Program-made: the position numbers and the translations under genes
Shown: positions 17,374 through 26,149 of the stretch, piece by piece
How the letters are laid out: each line of letters starts with the position of its first letter
Position numbering within the stretch: position 1 is the stretch's first letter
Notes under the pieces: generated by a model
The model's input: the letters and a program-made list of their open reading frames with translations, nothing else
What the model was told of the DNA's origin: nothing
Databases searched by the model: none
Assembly (NCBI GenBank): GCA_038087035.1
Contig: CP051187.1
Coordinates: forward strand, 6,268,001 to 6,332,000
Reading direction: 5' to 3'
DNA: 64,000 nucleotides
DNA from: Gloeotrichia echinulata CP02
GTDB lineage: Bacteria > Cyanobacteriota > Cyanobacteriia > Cyanobacteriales > Nostocaceae

Positions 17374-18033
17374 ATGGTTATAGCTCCTCAATTGTTAAAT
17401 TCATCCCGACCAATAGGTGAACAACGGGTGGTATTTCACGACCTCAGTTGGCAAGCATATCAGCAAATTTTACAAGCAATTGGCGAGAGTCGTTCTGCCC
17501 ATCTCACCTATGATCACGGTACTCTAGAAATTACTATCCCTCTGGAAGAACATGAATTTTACCGAGAACTGATTGGGCTGTTTATTCGCATTGTCGTGGT
17601 CGAGATGGGTTTGAAAATCAAAACGATGGGATCTACTACCCTAGATCGTGAAGATTTGCAACGGGGTGCAGAGCCTGATAATGCTTACTATATCCAAAAC
17701 CAACCGCAAGTGGCAGGAAAAAGGGTGAATTTACAACAAGACCCACCACCAGATTTAGTTGTGGAGGTAGATATTACTCATACAGATGTTAATAAACTAG
17801 CACTCTATGCTAGCATGGGGGTACCAGAATTTTGGCGTTTTGACGGTCAACTCTGGCGGATATATCAACTCCTTGGCGAACAATATCAGGAAGTCGAGAT
17901 TAGTCCCACCTTTGCTCTGGTTCCGAAAACCAAGCTGTATGAATTTCTGGCTCAGGCTCAAAAAGATGAGGTAGTCGCAGAACAAAGTTTACGCCAATGG
18001 GTGCAAAAGCAGCAAGGCGATCGCAATAGTTAA
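17374..18033 (+). CDS. Uma2 family (DUF820) nuclease-fold protein
   Basis: A 219-residue member of the Uma2/DUF820 family (PF05685), which has a PD-(D/E)XK restriction-endonuclease-like fold and is greatly expanded in cyanobacteria. Marks are HLTYDHGTLEITIP near the N-terminus, the acidic GAEPDNAYYI, PPDLVVEVDITHTDVNKLALYASMG with the core Asp and Glu, and GVPEFWRFD. These supply the usual catalytic D and ExD-type residues. The cellular role of the family is not established. It stands alone among repeats. Confidence 0.88.
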   Translation: MVIAPQLLNSSRPIGEQRVVFHDLSWQAYQQILQAIGESRSAHLTYDHGTLEITIPLEEHEFYRELIGLFIRIVVVEMGLKIKTMGSTTLDREDLQRGAEPDNAYYIQNQPQVAGKRVNLQQDPPPDLVVEVDITHTDVNKLALYASMGVPEFWRFDGQLWRIYQLLGEQYQEVEISPTFALVPKTKLYEFLAQAQKDEVVAEQSLRQWVQKQQGDRNS

Positions 18034-18134
18034 CTTTTTACCTGATTTTTATAGATTTGCATCAGCGGTAAACATCTTTGTGGATGTTGGGTTTCACTTC
18101 CCTACGGGACGCTACGCGAACGTTCAACCCAACC

Positions 18135-18271
18135 CAATACTGCTCGGTTAAGGAAAATGGTAGGTTGGGTTGAGGCTCTGCGAAACCCAACAAAGCCCCG
18201 TCCATGTTGGGTTTCGTTCCTCAACCCAACCTACTAATTTTAAGTTTTTTGAGCTTAACCGAGCAGTATTG
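18135..18271. mobile_element. MITE-like element C, copy 1
   Basis: A 137-bp element bounded by terminal inverted repeats CAATACTGCTCGGTTAAG and CTTAACCGAGCAGTATTG. The interior contains GTAGGTTGGGTTGAGGCTCT and its inverse GTTCCTCAACCCAACCTAC. A second copy with diverged ends is at 38250-38385. It has no coding capacity. Confidence 0.8.
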
Positions 18272-18329
18272 CAACCCAACCTACGCAACTACGCATCTTC
18301 TGTGAAAGCAGAAGTTACTTCTGTGAACC

Positions 18330-18590
18330 CTGTAGCAGCTTCAGCTTTGACTGTAGCAGCTTCCGTCAAGAGGTTTCCGTGTTTCGCGCAGGCTGTAGCA
18401 GCTTCAGCCTTGACTGTAGCAGCTTCCGTCAAGACGTTTCCGTGTTCCGCGCAGGCTGTAGCAGCTTCCGCCTGGGCGTTTCCGTGTTCCGCGCAGGCTG
18501 TAGCAGCTTCAGCCTGGACGTTTCCGTGTTCCGCGCAGGCTGTAGCAGCTTCCGCCTGGGCGTTTCCGTGTTCCGCGCAGGCTGTAGCAA
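18330..18590. repeat. 42-bp minisatellite
   Basis: Tandem units of 42 bp of the form GCTGTAGCAGCTTCCGCCTG + GGCGTTTCCGTGTTCCGCGC + AG, with early units more diverged. The period is a multiple of three, so several frames stay open on both strands (for example repeats of AVAASAWAFPC). No start signal or conserved ends are seen; treated as non-coding. Together with element C it fills the gene-free interval 18034-18668. Confidence 0.85.
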
Positions 18591-18668
18591 CGTACCCCAC
18601 CCCCAACCCCCTCCACCACGGGATAGAGGGGGCTATTATATCCCGCTTTCAATTAACAGCGCTATAAT

Positions 18669-20141
18669 TTACGAATTTTTCAGTTCGTAATTATTAATCG
18701 CTGCTTTTAATTCTTGATGTACCTCAAACATCAAACTAGCTTCTTCTAATGATTTAAATTCTTTATCTGAGACAGAGTTTAAACACCCTAATACTCTATT
18801 TTGCCACTCGCTATTATTATTAGTATCCCATGCTTTAAATACTTCTTTCTTTTCCATTCCTAATAACTTATGAAATAATTTATTTCTCTCATGGGCTAAA
18901 TTCTCCCAGACATAAATATGAGATTCTTGTTGAAAATGTGAGCATGATTTTTTGATTTCTATGAGCAATTCATACAAATCCTTACCATAAAGACGAAATT
19001 TTTTTCCGTTTAAAATATCAGGTTTATTAAATATTGGAACATTATATTTATTATTTTTAATGTATTGCGGAAAATTAGTTCTAACCCATTCATAAGTCAA
19101 TCCTTCCAAAGCGCGAAAACTGTGAAATAATGCTTCTACTGTATTACCTTGTTCTAACCGCACAACTGCTAAATAAGCTTCTTCATAACCAGTCCACCAC
19201 CATTGTTGAATACGTTCTTTAGCAGCTTCTCCTCTGGCTTGACCAAAATCTTGAAATTTGGCGCAATTCCATTGAATCGCCATATTTAGTAATTTCTGTT
19301 CTTGAGAATTGAGTGCATCTTCCGGATTTTTCCATAAGCTACTGAATAAATCTTTAATACCTGAGTAATCAAAATTTTTTAACAAAGCTTTAGCTTTTTG
19401 AATTTGCATTCCCCGCCAATAATAAGAAACATCAATTAATTCAGGTTGAGATTTTTGCTCATAATCTTGATAATAGATGTTACTAGACAAGAATTTAACG
19501 TTGTTAAATTGGCTTAAACTTACAAATTGTACTGCAGATGATATGGCGGGAGTGCCAGCTTGATGACTGACATACACCGTTGTTTCCCGATTTTCCTCAA
19601 AAACGGCATTTAATTCTTGTTTAACTTCTTCTAATTTCTGCTCAACTAATTTGAGTGTATCATTCCATTTATCTAACCCATTCTCAGATTCTGGTTTAAG
19701 AGTTATAACTAATGGTTCTATTTTAAACTTTTCAAATAAATATTTCTTAAAGATAGATTCCAAAGTACAAGTGTCTTGCCAATAAGGTATTTTTTCATCG
19801 TCCAAATCTTCATTATTAAAAACATTTCTTTGGTCGGTTAATAGTAAAATAACTTTAGATGGCAGTTCTTTAGGGTTTTCTGCAAAATATTTATAACAAG
19901 TATCTAATAGCGGAAAGGCTAAATCATCATAAGCATCATTTAAATGATTGCCATAAACTAAACCTATTACTCTAGCAGGCACAGGAAAGCGTTTAGTTAA
20001 TTCATCACGCTTAATATCTAAAAACTTATCACCATATTGTATATCTGTGCTGTAACGCACTTCTTCATAAAAATCTTCCCATCTCTCGTTAGTGTTTAGC
20101 TGCACATCACTATTCCCGGTGGTAACAATCCATATTGACAT
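18669..20141 (-). CDS. CARF-HEPN CRISPR ancillary ribonuclease (Csm6/Csx1-like)
   Basis: A 490-residue protein at the end of the cmr operon. The N-terminal part looks like a CARF sensor: it starts IWIVTTGNSDVQL and has VYVSHQAGTPAISSAV, matching the phosphate-binding loop region that holds cyclic oligoadenylate. The C-terminal part is helical and carries a HEPN ribonuclease motif R-X4-H, Arg419 to His424 in HERNKLFH. In known type III systems such proteins are switched on by cyclic oligoadenylates made by Cas10 and cut RNA non-specifically. It begins 21 bases after the double-RAMP gene and is probably co-transcribed. The exact subfamily is not identified. Confidence 0.82.
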   Translation of the reverse strand: MSIWIVTTGNSDVQLNTNERWEDFYEEVRYSTDIQYGDKFLDIKRDELTKRFPVPARVIGLVYGNHLNDAYDDLAFPLLDTCYKYFAENPKELPSKVILLLTDQRNVFNNEDLDDEKIPYWQDTCTLESIFKKYLFEKFKIEPLVITLKPESENGLDKWNDTLKLVEQKLEEVKQELNAVFEENRETTVYVSHQAGTPAISSAVQFVSLSQFNNVKFLSSNIYYQDYEQKSQPELIDVSYYWRGMQIQKAKALLKNFDYSGIKDLFSSLWKNPEDALNSQEQKLLNMAIQWNCAKFQDFGQARGEAAKERIQQWWWTGYEEAYLAVVRLEQGNTVEALFHSFRALEGLTYEWVRTNFPQYIKNNKYNVPIFNKPDILNGKKFRLYGKDLYELLIEIKKSCSHFQQESHIYVWENLAHERNKLFHKLLGMEKKEVFKAWDTNNNSEWQNRVLGCLNSVSDKEFKSLEEASLMFEVHQELKAAINNYELKNS

Positions 20142-20162
20142 GATTATTCTCCTAATTAATAA

Positions 20163-21941
20163 TTACCAAATTTGCTCAAATCCGCTTTCGTCTTTTAAAT
20201 ATCTCAAAAACTTTTTGGTATTGTCAGATTCATCAGGGAAAATAGTTAGTAACTCTACATATCCTTTCCCTGGTTGAATATAAGTATTACCATTACTAAC
20301 AAACCTTGGATACATCCGATGCCAAATGCGTCCAGTATTTTCCATACTCCCAGCTAATGTATCTGGATTTTTGATGGAATCTGTACCTTTATAAGCACCA
20401 TGAAACCATTTAATAGCTTCACTTTGACCATTTTCAGCCAAGCGTCCCCATATTTGAACTTTTGGCTGATACCATGCTTCACGCCATGTTTCTACACCGT
20501 CGTTTACTCTTTTATTTTGGTCTATCCAACCACGAATTACCTGACGGGTATGATTAATAAATCTAGCAATATCTTTGAGGTCATTCACAGGGTAATAAAG
20601 TGAATTATCAACAAATTCCCAGTGACAGCCAATTACTTGTTTTTCGGGATTATCAAAATAACTCTTAAAAAACTTTTGGTGACAAATCCTACGCCACGAT
20701 TTACCAAAGCCGCCAAACATGATGGTAAACTTTATCAATGCTTCAGCAGTTTCTAGTAGTTGCTTTCGGTTTTTATCATCTATTTGCCGATGCATACAGA
20801 TAATATTTAATTGACTATCTTGTATTTGGTAAAATTGCTGATTTTTCTCAAATCTGATTGTTTGAGGATTAAAATCGAAATCTATTCCCAACAAGCCTAC
20901 AATAGAATTTTTAGCAAATCCGCCCCAAAGTTTTTGAGTAATATCTTTGGCAGTTTTTTCATCAGTCATTCCCCCTAATAAGCGTAAGGTATGACCACGT
21001 AAGGCAGCTTTAAACATATTAGGGCGAAATTCTTTGCTCCGATTAACTAATTGAGATGTTGCGCCCTGCCCTTTAAGCTTAATTTGTAATAATTGATTAT
21101 GATGATTAAATTCTTGAAAATGCCCGTAACCTGCACTAACTCTAGAACCAATTCCTTCAGATAAGGCTATTTTTAAGATTTGCTCAACTCTGCTCCATTG
21201 TGCTGGGGATAATTCTTGTTTACTGGAAATGCCAAATTTTAATTTGGGTTGATAAAGAGAGATTTGTGCATTAGCATTGGTTGTTTTATCTGCAATTACC
21301 TGTTTTTCATCTTGGCGGTGAATAATATCTACTAAGCGCTTAGTCCAGTCCATATTCACTGGATAAGCACCATGAAAACGTAGAATTCCAGGTTTAATAC
21401 TACCATCCAGTAGTTTTTCGCCTAAATAAAGTTTTTGTTCTTCTGTTGTACATATTTGCTGACAAGCGCGGAGAAAAGCACCTTTCATACTAGCACCAGA
21501 GTAGTAAGGAAAACCCTTGGCGCTGATAATGGGACGAATTACACCTTCATCTTGTCCACTGTTAGAAACTAACCGCCAGCTAATGGTGTATTCCCATGTT
21601 TTTACTTTTGAGCCAAATTGAGGCATTTTTAGCTTAGTGCTTTGTAGCGATGCTGTAGAATTGGCTTTAGTAGGACGTGCTAAAGCTAAATTGTTTTGGA
21701 CAGGATGAGCCAATGACCTATTATTTCTACTATTTCTATTATTCCATTCTTGTTGACGGGATACAGGTTGATTAATTTGAGGGGTTTCCTCAACCGGAAG
21801 TGCTTCCTGAGGAAAAATTTGCTTCCATTCATCCACCCATTTATCTGCATCCTGACGCTGTTTATTTTTATCTACCCGATGAAGTTGACAACGACTGTTG
21901 ATTTGAGCGCGAAACATCATGGGTACCTTATCTTGATTCAT
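20163..21941 (-). CDS. double-RAMP type III-B protein, Cmr6-Cmr1-like fusion
   Basis: A 592-residue protein with a poorly conserved, Asn/Gln-rich N-terminal extension (1-110) and two RAMP regions. The first (about 115-290) has FPYYSGASMKGAFLRAC, the Cmr6-like 'GSSxKGALR' motif, and a glycine-rich loop SEGIGSRVSAGYGHF near 265-275. The second (about 300-592) begins FRPNMFKAALRGHTLRLLGG, resembling the Cmr1 'LRPSxxKGALRFWWR' motif, and has GGFGKSWRR near 414. No separate cmr1 or cmr6 exists in the operon, which supports a fusion. The start overlaps the cmr5 stop by 4 bases. Assignment of each half is by motif only. Confidence 0.75.
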   Translation of the reverse strand: MNQDKVPMMFRAQINSRCQLHRVDKNKQRQDADKWVDEWKQIFPQEALPVEETPQINQPVSRQQEWNNRNSRNNRSLAHPVQNNLALARPTKANSTASLQSTKLKMPQFGSKVKTWEYTISWRLVSNSGQDEGVIRPIISAKGFPYYSGASMKGAFLRACQQICTTEEQKLYLGEKLLDGSIKPGILRFHGAYPVNMDWTKRLVDIIHRQDEKQVIADKTTNANAQISLYQPKLKFGISSKQELSPAQWSRVEQILKIALSEGIGSRVSAGYGHFQEFNHHNQLLQIKLKGQGATSQLVNRSKEFRPNMFKAALRGHTLRLLGGMTDEKTAKDITQKLWGGFAKNSIVGLLGIDFDFNPQTIRFEKNQQFYQIQDSQLNIICMHRQIDDKNRKQLLETAEALIKFTIMFGGFGKSWRRICHQKFFKSYFDNPEKQVIGCHWEFVDNSLYYPVNDLKDIARFINHTRQVIRGWIDQNKRVNDGVETWREAWYQPKVQIWGRLAENGQSEAIKWFHGAYKGTDSIKNPDTLAGSMENTGRIWHRMYPRFVSNGNTYIQPGKGYVELLTIFPDESDNTKKFLRYLKDESGFEQIW

Positions 21942-22390
21942 AATGATTTCTCTTTTTTAGTAGATTTTTTATATCGCTGTGTCCACCACACTAAACAGTC
22001 ACAGAATTGGGTTAATACAGCCAGAGTCACTCTCTGGTATTCCACAGGAAATTTTTCCTTATCCCAGAGTTGTTGTGTCATTTTTTGAATATCTTCTGTT
22101 TTAAACTTTCCTTTTTCATCACGATTTATTTGTTCATTTGGCACGATAATGCCAGATGTTTTCATGATTTTGACTAAAATATTCCAGGTTGCTAGCCAAT
22201 ATTCGCCTTTTATGTAGTCTTCACTATCTTTTTTCTTCTCCATCAACCGCAGATGTTCTCCCCAAAAGCGTTCTAAACCATAAGCAGCAGTTACTCGCAT
22301 TTTGTGAGATTCATTTAATACTTCTTTGTCGCGGTATTTGAGTACAATATTTTGTGCTTCCCGGTCTAATTCATAGGAATGCCAAGCCAT
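21938..22390 (-). CDS. cmr5: type III-B small subunit Cmr5 (Cas11)
   Basis: A 150-residue, largely helical protein at the position of the small subunit. The C-terminal helix RVTLAVLTQFCDCLVWWTQ and the N-terminal AYGLERFWGEHLRLMEK fit Cmr5 (PF09701), which lines the inner filament of the effector and contacts target RNA. It shares one base with the stop/start junction of cmr4 and overlaps the next gene by four bases, so translation is likely coupled. It is slightly longer than common Cmr5 proteins. Confidence 0.8.
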   Translation of the reverse strand: MAWHSYELDREAQNIVLKYRDKEVLNESHKMRVTAAYGLERFWGEHLRLMEKKKDSEDYIKGEYWLATWNILVKIMKTSGIIVPNEQINRDEKGKFKTEDIQKMTQQLWDKEKFPVEYQRVTLAVLTQFCDCLVWWTQRYKKSTKKEKSL

Positions 22391-23238
22391 TATTTTACCT
22401 CTTGAATAGTTAAAGAACAGTGACCTAAACCAATAGATTCTAGTCCACCTAAATAAATATCTCCACTCGTGCTACCATTGATGGGTTTCCACTGTTTATC
22501 ACTAGGTTTTATGGCAACAGGAAAAGCTAAAAAAGTTCCTTCTGGCAGTGCTTCGGTATTAAAAAAAGCTCCTGTTTTAGCCTTTTTTATATCTTCTTCT
22601 AATGCTACACGACTTTGACGATATAAAGCCATATCATGAATCATGCCCATGTCATTATCGTCTACTATAACTGCGGGTAGTTTTTCACCTAAAGGAAACC
22701 AATGTGATAAATCAGCCTGCTGTTCAATTGTTAAAAAACCAAGATTAAAAAATAGAAATTTTTTCCCTTTATTTTTTTTATCTTGAGATTCTAACGCCTT
22801 TGACCATAATTCTGTTGAAGCTGTATATTTTTCAGGTATTTTAACCTTGTTTATTCCAGTAATGCGCTGATATCTTTTTAATAAGCTAGGACAACTTACC
22901 CAAACAATAGGCTGACCAGGACAAAATACTGGGAGCCAAACAATAGAAGCATGTTCTAATTTAATGTAAGCCTCACTCGTACTATCTGGCTGTCCCTGTT
23001 CTGCTTTTTTTCCATACCAAAAGTCTTCATCAATTTCTGGAGGAACTGCTTTTAAACTCAGGCGATATTGTCGCATATCTGCTCGTAGGCGACCACGAAT
23101 CGAACTACCAGGAATAATCCCTGTTTGGGTAAATTGGTCGCGAAAAATCAAGTTTAAATTGCCATTTTCTTCTCCTGCTGTTGCACCTACATGCAGTGGC
23201 GCTAAAGTTTCTATTATTCCATAAGCTTTTTGATACAT
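22390..23238 (-). CDS. cmr4: type III-B backbone RAMP Cmr4 (Cas7), likely lacking the cutting aspartate
   Basis: A 282-residue Cas7 protein that forms the crRNA-binding backbone. It has the N-terminal IETLAPLHVGA strand, TGIIPGSSIRGRLRADMR and the C-terminal YLGGLESIGLGHC loop. In Pyrococcus Cmr4 target RNA is cut by Asp26 in a GVVDQPIQRE motif. The matching segment here (residues 26-35) reads GNLNLIFRDQ: the Asp position holds Leu or Asn depending on the gap placed. If right, this backbone binds but does not slice target RNA. It lies 11 bases from cmr3 and abuts cmr5. Confidence 0.85.
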   Translation of the reverse strand: MYQKAYGIIETLAPLHVGATAGEENGNLNLIFRDQFTQTGIIPGSSIRGRLRADMRQYRLSLKAVPPEIDEDFWYGKKAEQGQPDSTSEAYIKLEHASIVWLPVFCPGQPIVWVSCPSLLKRYQRITGINKVKIPEKYTASTELWSKALESQDKKNKGKKFLFFNLGFLTIEQQADLSHWFPLGEKLPAVIVDDNDMGMIHDMALYRQSRVALEEDIKKAKTGAFFNTEALPEGTFLAFPVAIKPSDKQWKPINGSTSGDIYLGGLESIGLGHCSLTIQEVK

Positions 23239-23249
23239 TCCCTAACTCC

Positions 23250-24248
23250 TTATTTAATACTTAGATTAGGTAAACCTGCAATTTCTACGGGTAGACTCAA
23301 ACCGCAACCAAACTTTTTTAAACCGCCTTTATTGGGAAACCATTTTTTGTCCCATTCCCACCAAGACATATTTAAAGGTTTGTCTAATACATACACACTT
23401 CCCGGTGGAACTGCATAATGTCCACGGCCTAATTTTCCACCAGTGATGTAACGATATGGTATTGCTTTATCAGTTAACAGTTTTAAGTTGGCTTCTTGAA
23501 ATACTGGATTTTGTGGATAGCGATAGGAAAAGCGCGTTGAACCCCAAACACCTGGTGTAATTAAAGCAAACCCATGTTTAATTGGTTCTTTTAATATTTC
23601 TAAAGTCCTTTGTTTTTTAATTGTTTGTGACTCAATTTCCACTATGTGATTTTCACCGCCAAATCTATACCATCCATCTGGCAATTCATGGGTTGATAAG
23701 TAAATTAAACAAGAGTCTTCTGGCATTTGCACAGCGTTTTCTAAAAATAACCCATCATTAGGTAATGTATGCCGTTCTTCTGGCTTCATCTGGGGATGTA
23801 GGATAGATACATAGTCCCAAGGATGGTTAGCAGTTGTAGGTTTTTGATTGTTCCATGAAGTAATAGTCTGCCAAGTAAAAGCAGGTTCTAATTTATCTTC
23901 ATGTTCTTGATATTTAATTTTTCTTTGCCAATTACGTTGTGCATTTAATACCCATTCGTCTATTTTGTTGTCTTTGGCAATAATTTTATGCCAAGGTATT
24001 GGTACATAAAAATCTTGCTCGTAACCAGATTTAGCCCAAAAAGGGCCTGCTATGTATAAATTTTCTTTCAGTTCCTTTTTGATGTCTTCTTTACCCCAAT
24101 TAGCGCTAAAAAATAATCCAGAAACAGTGGCTGCACTGGGGGGAAATTTTTCTCCTGAACGTCCTACAAGGTTTTCTGGAGACAAAAACGCGCCTGCACT
24201 ACCATATAAAAAACCTAATGGTCTAATGATGATAAGGTATGTGAACAT
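23250..24248 (-). CDS. cmr3: type III-B RAMP Cmr3 (Cas5)
   Basis: A 332-residue Cas5-group protein (PF09700) that holds the crRNA 5' handle and bridges Cas10 to the backbone. It has an N-terminal IIRPLGFLYGSAGAFLSPENL with a long first loop, FPPSAATVSGLFFSA, and the C-terminal GRGHYAVPPGSVYVL strand typical of Cmr3. A GTG at 24257 would extend it by three residues; ATG at 24248 is chosen because GGGTGG lies just upstream. Its start overlaps the end of cmr2 by 34 bases. Confidence 0.87.
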   Translation of the reverse strand: MFTYLIIIRPLGFLYGSAGAFLSPENLVGRSGEKFPPSAATVSGLFFSANWGKEDIKKELKENLYIAGPFWAKSGYEQDFYVPIPWHKIIAKDNKIDEWVLNAQRNWQRKIKYQEHEDKLEPAFTWQTITSWNNQKPTTANHPWDYVSILHPQMKPEERHTLPNDGLFLENAVQMPEDSCLIYLSTHELPDGWYRFGGENHIVEIESQTIKKQRTLEILKEPIKHGFALITPGVWGSTRFSYRYPQNPVFQEANLKLLTDKAIPYRYITGGKLGRGHYAVPPGSVYVLDKPLNMSWWEWDKKWFPNKGGLKKFGCGLSLPVEIAGLPNLSIK

Positions 24249-25900
24249 AAATACCACCCAACTGTAATTAAATCTTCAATCCAATCAATCATTTCCTGGG
24301 CTTTTTTCGATAGCGAAGCGTCATTATTAGCACCAACTATATATTTTTCATCTTTCTTTAATTTATCTTTATAGCTAGGGAAGTAAAGCTCAAAAAAATC
24401 GAGGATAGCGCTGAGATTATCAATTATTTGCTGACCATTAAATGTTTGGCTATCAAGGTTCCTGAGTCGCCGATTTTCTGCTAAACCGAAAGCATGACGA
24501 CTTTTGAGTTGTGCTAAATCACTGTAAACGTGACTCCAATTAGGCAAATATTTTTTATCCCGTCCCTTGCACTCCCATGTCGCAAAGTTTATACCATCTC
24601 TGTCTTGATATTGCTTTAAAATATGCAAATAATCCCAGGGACAAGTCCAATCAATATACTGTCCGCTATTAAAGACAATTCTAATTGTGACTCGATCACG
24701 TCCTAAAGATTTAGCTCTTTTCTCGGCTTCTCGACAATGTTGCAGTATATCCCTTTGGGGAACGCTACCGGCTACCCACACAAACCCCACACTTAAATTA
24801 ATATCTTGCCCATGTTCTCGCCATTTATCTCGTAATGTCATTAACCATTCAAAAGCATGTAAACCGGGAATGGGCTTTTGAGGATTTTTACTATAAATTA
24901 TGCCTAAAAAATCATCACCGCCTGCGTAAATTACTCTTCCTAATCCTTTGGGGAATTGTTGACTAAAATTTTTACCCCAATTACCCATGTCATAACTAAA
25001 TTTTGTAATCTCCTCTGCAGCATTTTCTTTTTTCGCTAAATCTTTGAGGTGATTACCAACTTTATCGCCATCACCCATAAACCAGCCTGTCCATTGTCCG
25101 GGTGTATCTTTAGTTGGTTTGCGTTTAATTTCTTTAAAGCCTTTCTCTAGTTGCTCAATGCCTATTTTTTGGGCTATTTCATACCATGTCACTAGGCGTT
25201 TGACTAATTCGGGAATACTCAGTTGTTCATTAGGTGCAATAAATTTACCTTCTGGGTATTCTTCCTCTACTTCTTCAACAATTTCGGTGATTTGTGCTAG
25301 CGCTGTATAAAACTCTTCAATTTCTTTCTTTTCAGAACGAAACGAGAGATTTTTAGGATTTCTCCCCGCGCCACCCAAACCAGGAAAAGCAATGCCATCG
25401 GTACCTGTTAAACTAGAACTCTCACCAATCCAGTTAACTGCAGTCCAGCCACGGGAAAGTTTGCGAGTTTCTAAATTATCCATCGCCGCTCGAATACTCT
25501 CCCCTTCTCCCCAAAAGATTTCCCAGGTATGGTTTTCCCAGTTTGTCCACTCCCTCTCCCAACGGTAGGTATAGTCTGGTAATTTCCTTTCTATCCAAGT
25601 GCGACATTCTTGTAATATGCTTTTCCATGCAGATAACAGGGTGTTTTCTACCTGGGTTGGCGAAAAATCTCCCTTAAGAAGGATGCGGTTTGGCATTCCT
25701 TTTTGCAGGTTGACGAGTGCAGGGGAAATTACAGTTGTGGTTTTTTCAGCTTCTTTTACTAGCTGCTGGCTGAGATAAGAGAGAATCAGAGATGCACCGT
25801 ACAAGTCTCGAAGTTTACGCGATTTTTCGATAAATCCTTGTACGGGAGCAAAGGTAATTGCTGTATAGTTGGTCACGTTTACCATATTTGCTAGATGCAT
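24215..25900 (-). CDS. cmr2: type III-B Cas10 (Cmr2) without HD nuclease domain
   Basis: A 561-residue Cas10, much shorter than classical Cmr2 proteins of about 850-1000 residues. It starts almost at once with ITFAPVQGFIEKSRKLRDLYGASL, which in full-length Cmr2 follows the HD domain, so the HD DNase is absent. The first palm-like region is followed by GWFMGDGDKVGNHLKDL and the cyclase motif GGDD (residues 327-330, in VIYAGGDDFLGII). The GGDD site makes cyclic oligoadenylate in active type III complexes. A zinc-finger cysteine cluster is not evident. It is the first gene of the operon, transcribed away from the CRISPR array. Confidence 0.9.
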   Translation of the reverse strand: MHLANMVNVTNYTAITFAPVQGFIEKSRKLRDLYGASLILSYLSQQLVKEAEKTTTVISPALVNLQKGMPNRILLKGDFSPTQVENTLLSAWKSILQECRTWIERKLPDYTYRWEREWTNWENHTWEIFWGEGESIRAAMDNLETRKLSRGWTAVNWIGESSSLTGTDGIAFPGLGGAGRNPKNLSFRSEKKEIEEFYTALAQITEIVEEVEEEYPEGKFIAPNEQLSIPELVKRLVTWYEIAQKIGIEQLEKGFKEIKRKPTKDTPGQWTGWFMGDGDKVGNHLKDLAKKENAAEEITKFSYDMGNWGKNFSQQFPKGLGRVIYAGGDDFLGIIYSKNPQKPIPGLHAFEWLMTLRDKWREHGQDINLSVGFVWVAGSVPQRDILQHCREAEKRAKSLGRDRVTIRIVFNSGQYIDWTCPWDYLHILKQYQDRDGINFATWECKGRDKKYLPNWSHVYSDLAQLKSRHAFGLAENRRLRNLDSQTFNGQQIIDNLSAILDFFELYFPSYKDKLKKDEKYIVGANNDASLSKKAQEMIDWIEDLITVGWYLCSHTLSSLDH

Positions 25901-25915
25901 TCTTGTCTAATTTAC

Positions 25916-25945
25916 AGTATAATTTTGTTTTTTTAAATCAGTATT
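25916..25945 (-). promoter_or_regulatory. possible promoter of the cmr operon
   Basis: On the minus strand TATACT (25916-25921) lies 15 bases upstream of the cmr2 start in an AT-rich stretch. No convincing -35 is visible. No strong ribosome-binding site precedes the ATG at 25900. Confidence 0.3.
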
Positions 25946-26034
25946 TATGCTTTTTAACGTTTTTGGACTGGGAATTTGCTAGCTAAGGCTTGAGAGGTGT
26001 TTTAGGCAGTAAACAAGTAAAAAAGCAAGCTAAA

Positions 26035-26142
26035 TATAGCGGTTCCCATTCAGATGCGGTACAACATTATATCCCGCTTGTGTAGGGGCACGGCACTGCC
26101 GTGCCCTTACGGGTGTACCTAACTAGGTCGAGAAACACTATA
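26035..26142. mobile_element. MITE-like element B, copy 2
   Basis: A 108-bp element with TATAGC and CACTATA ends around the palindrome at 26082-26110. It aligns with the reverse complement of 17220-17326: both contain TTCAGATG, GGTACAA, CTA.GTCGAGAAAC-like blocks in the same order. It lies between the cmr2 start and the array. Confidence 0.75.
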
Positions 26143-26149
26143 TGTACAT

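Noticed and set aside
18170..18690. Three overlapping frames of 103-165 codons near the CARF-HEPN gene
   Set aside because: They exist because the 42-bp repeat period is divisible by three; no start signals or non-repeat conserved parts.
24215..25900. A hidden HD domain inside the short Cmr2
   Set aside because: The cyclase-type fold begins within the first 15 residues, leaving no room for an HD domain, and no HD pair in a helical context is seen upstream in any frame.
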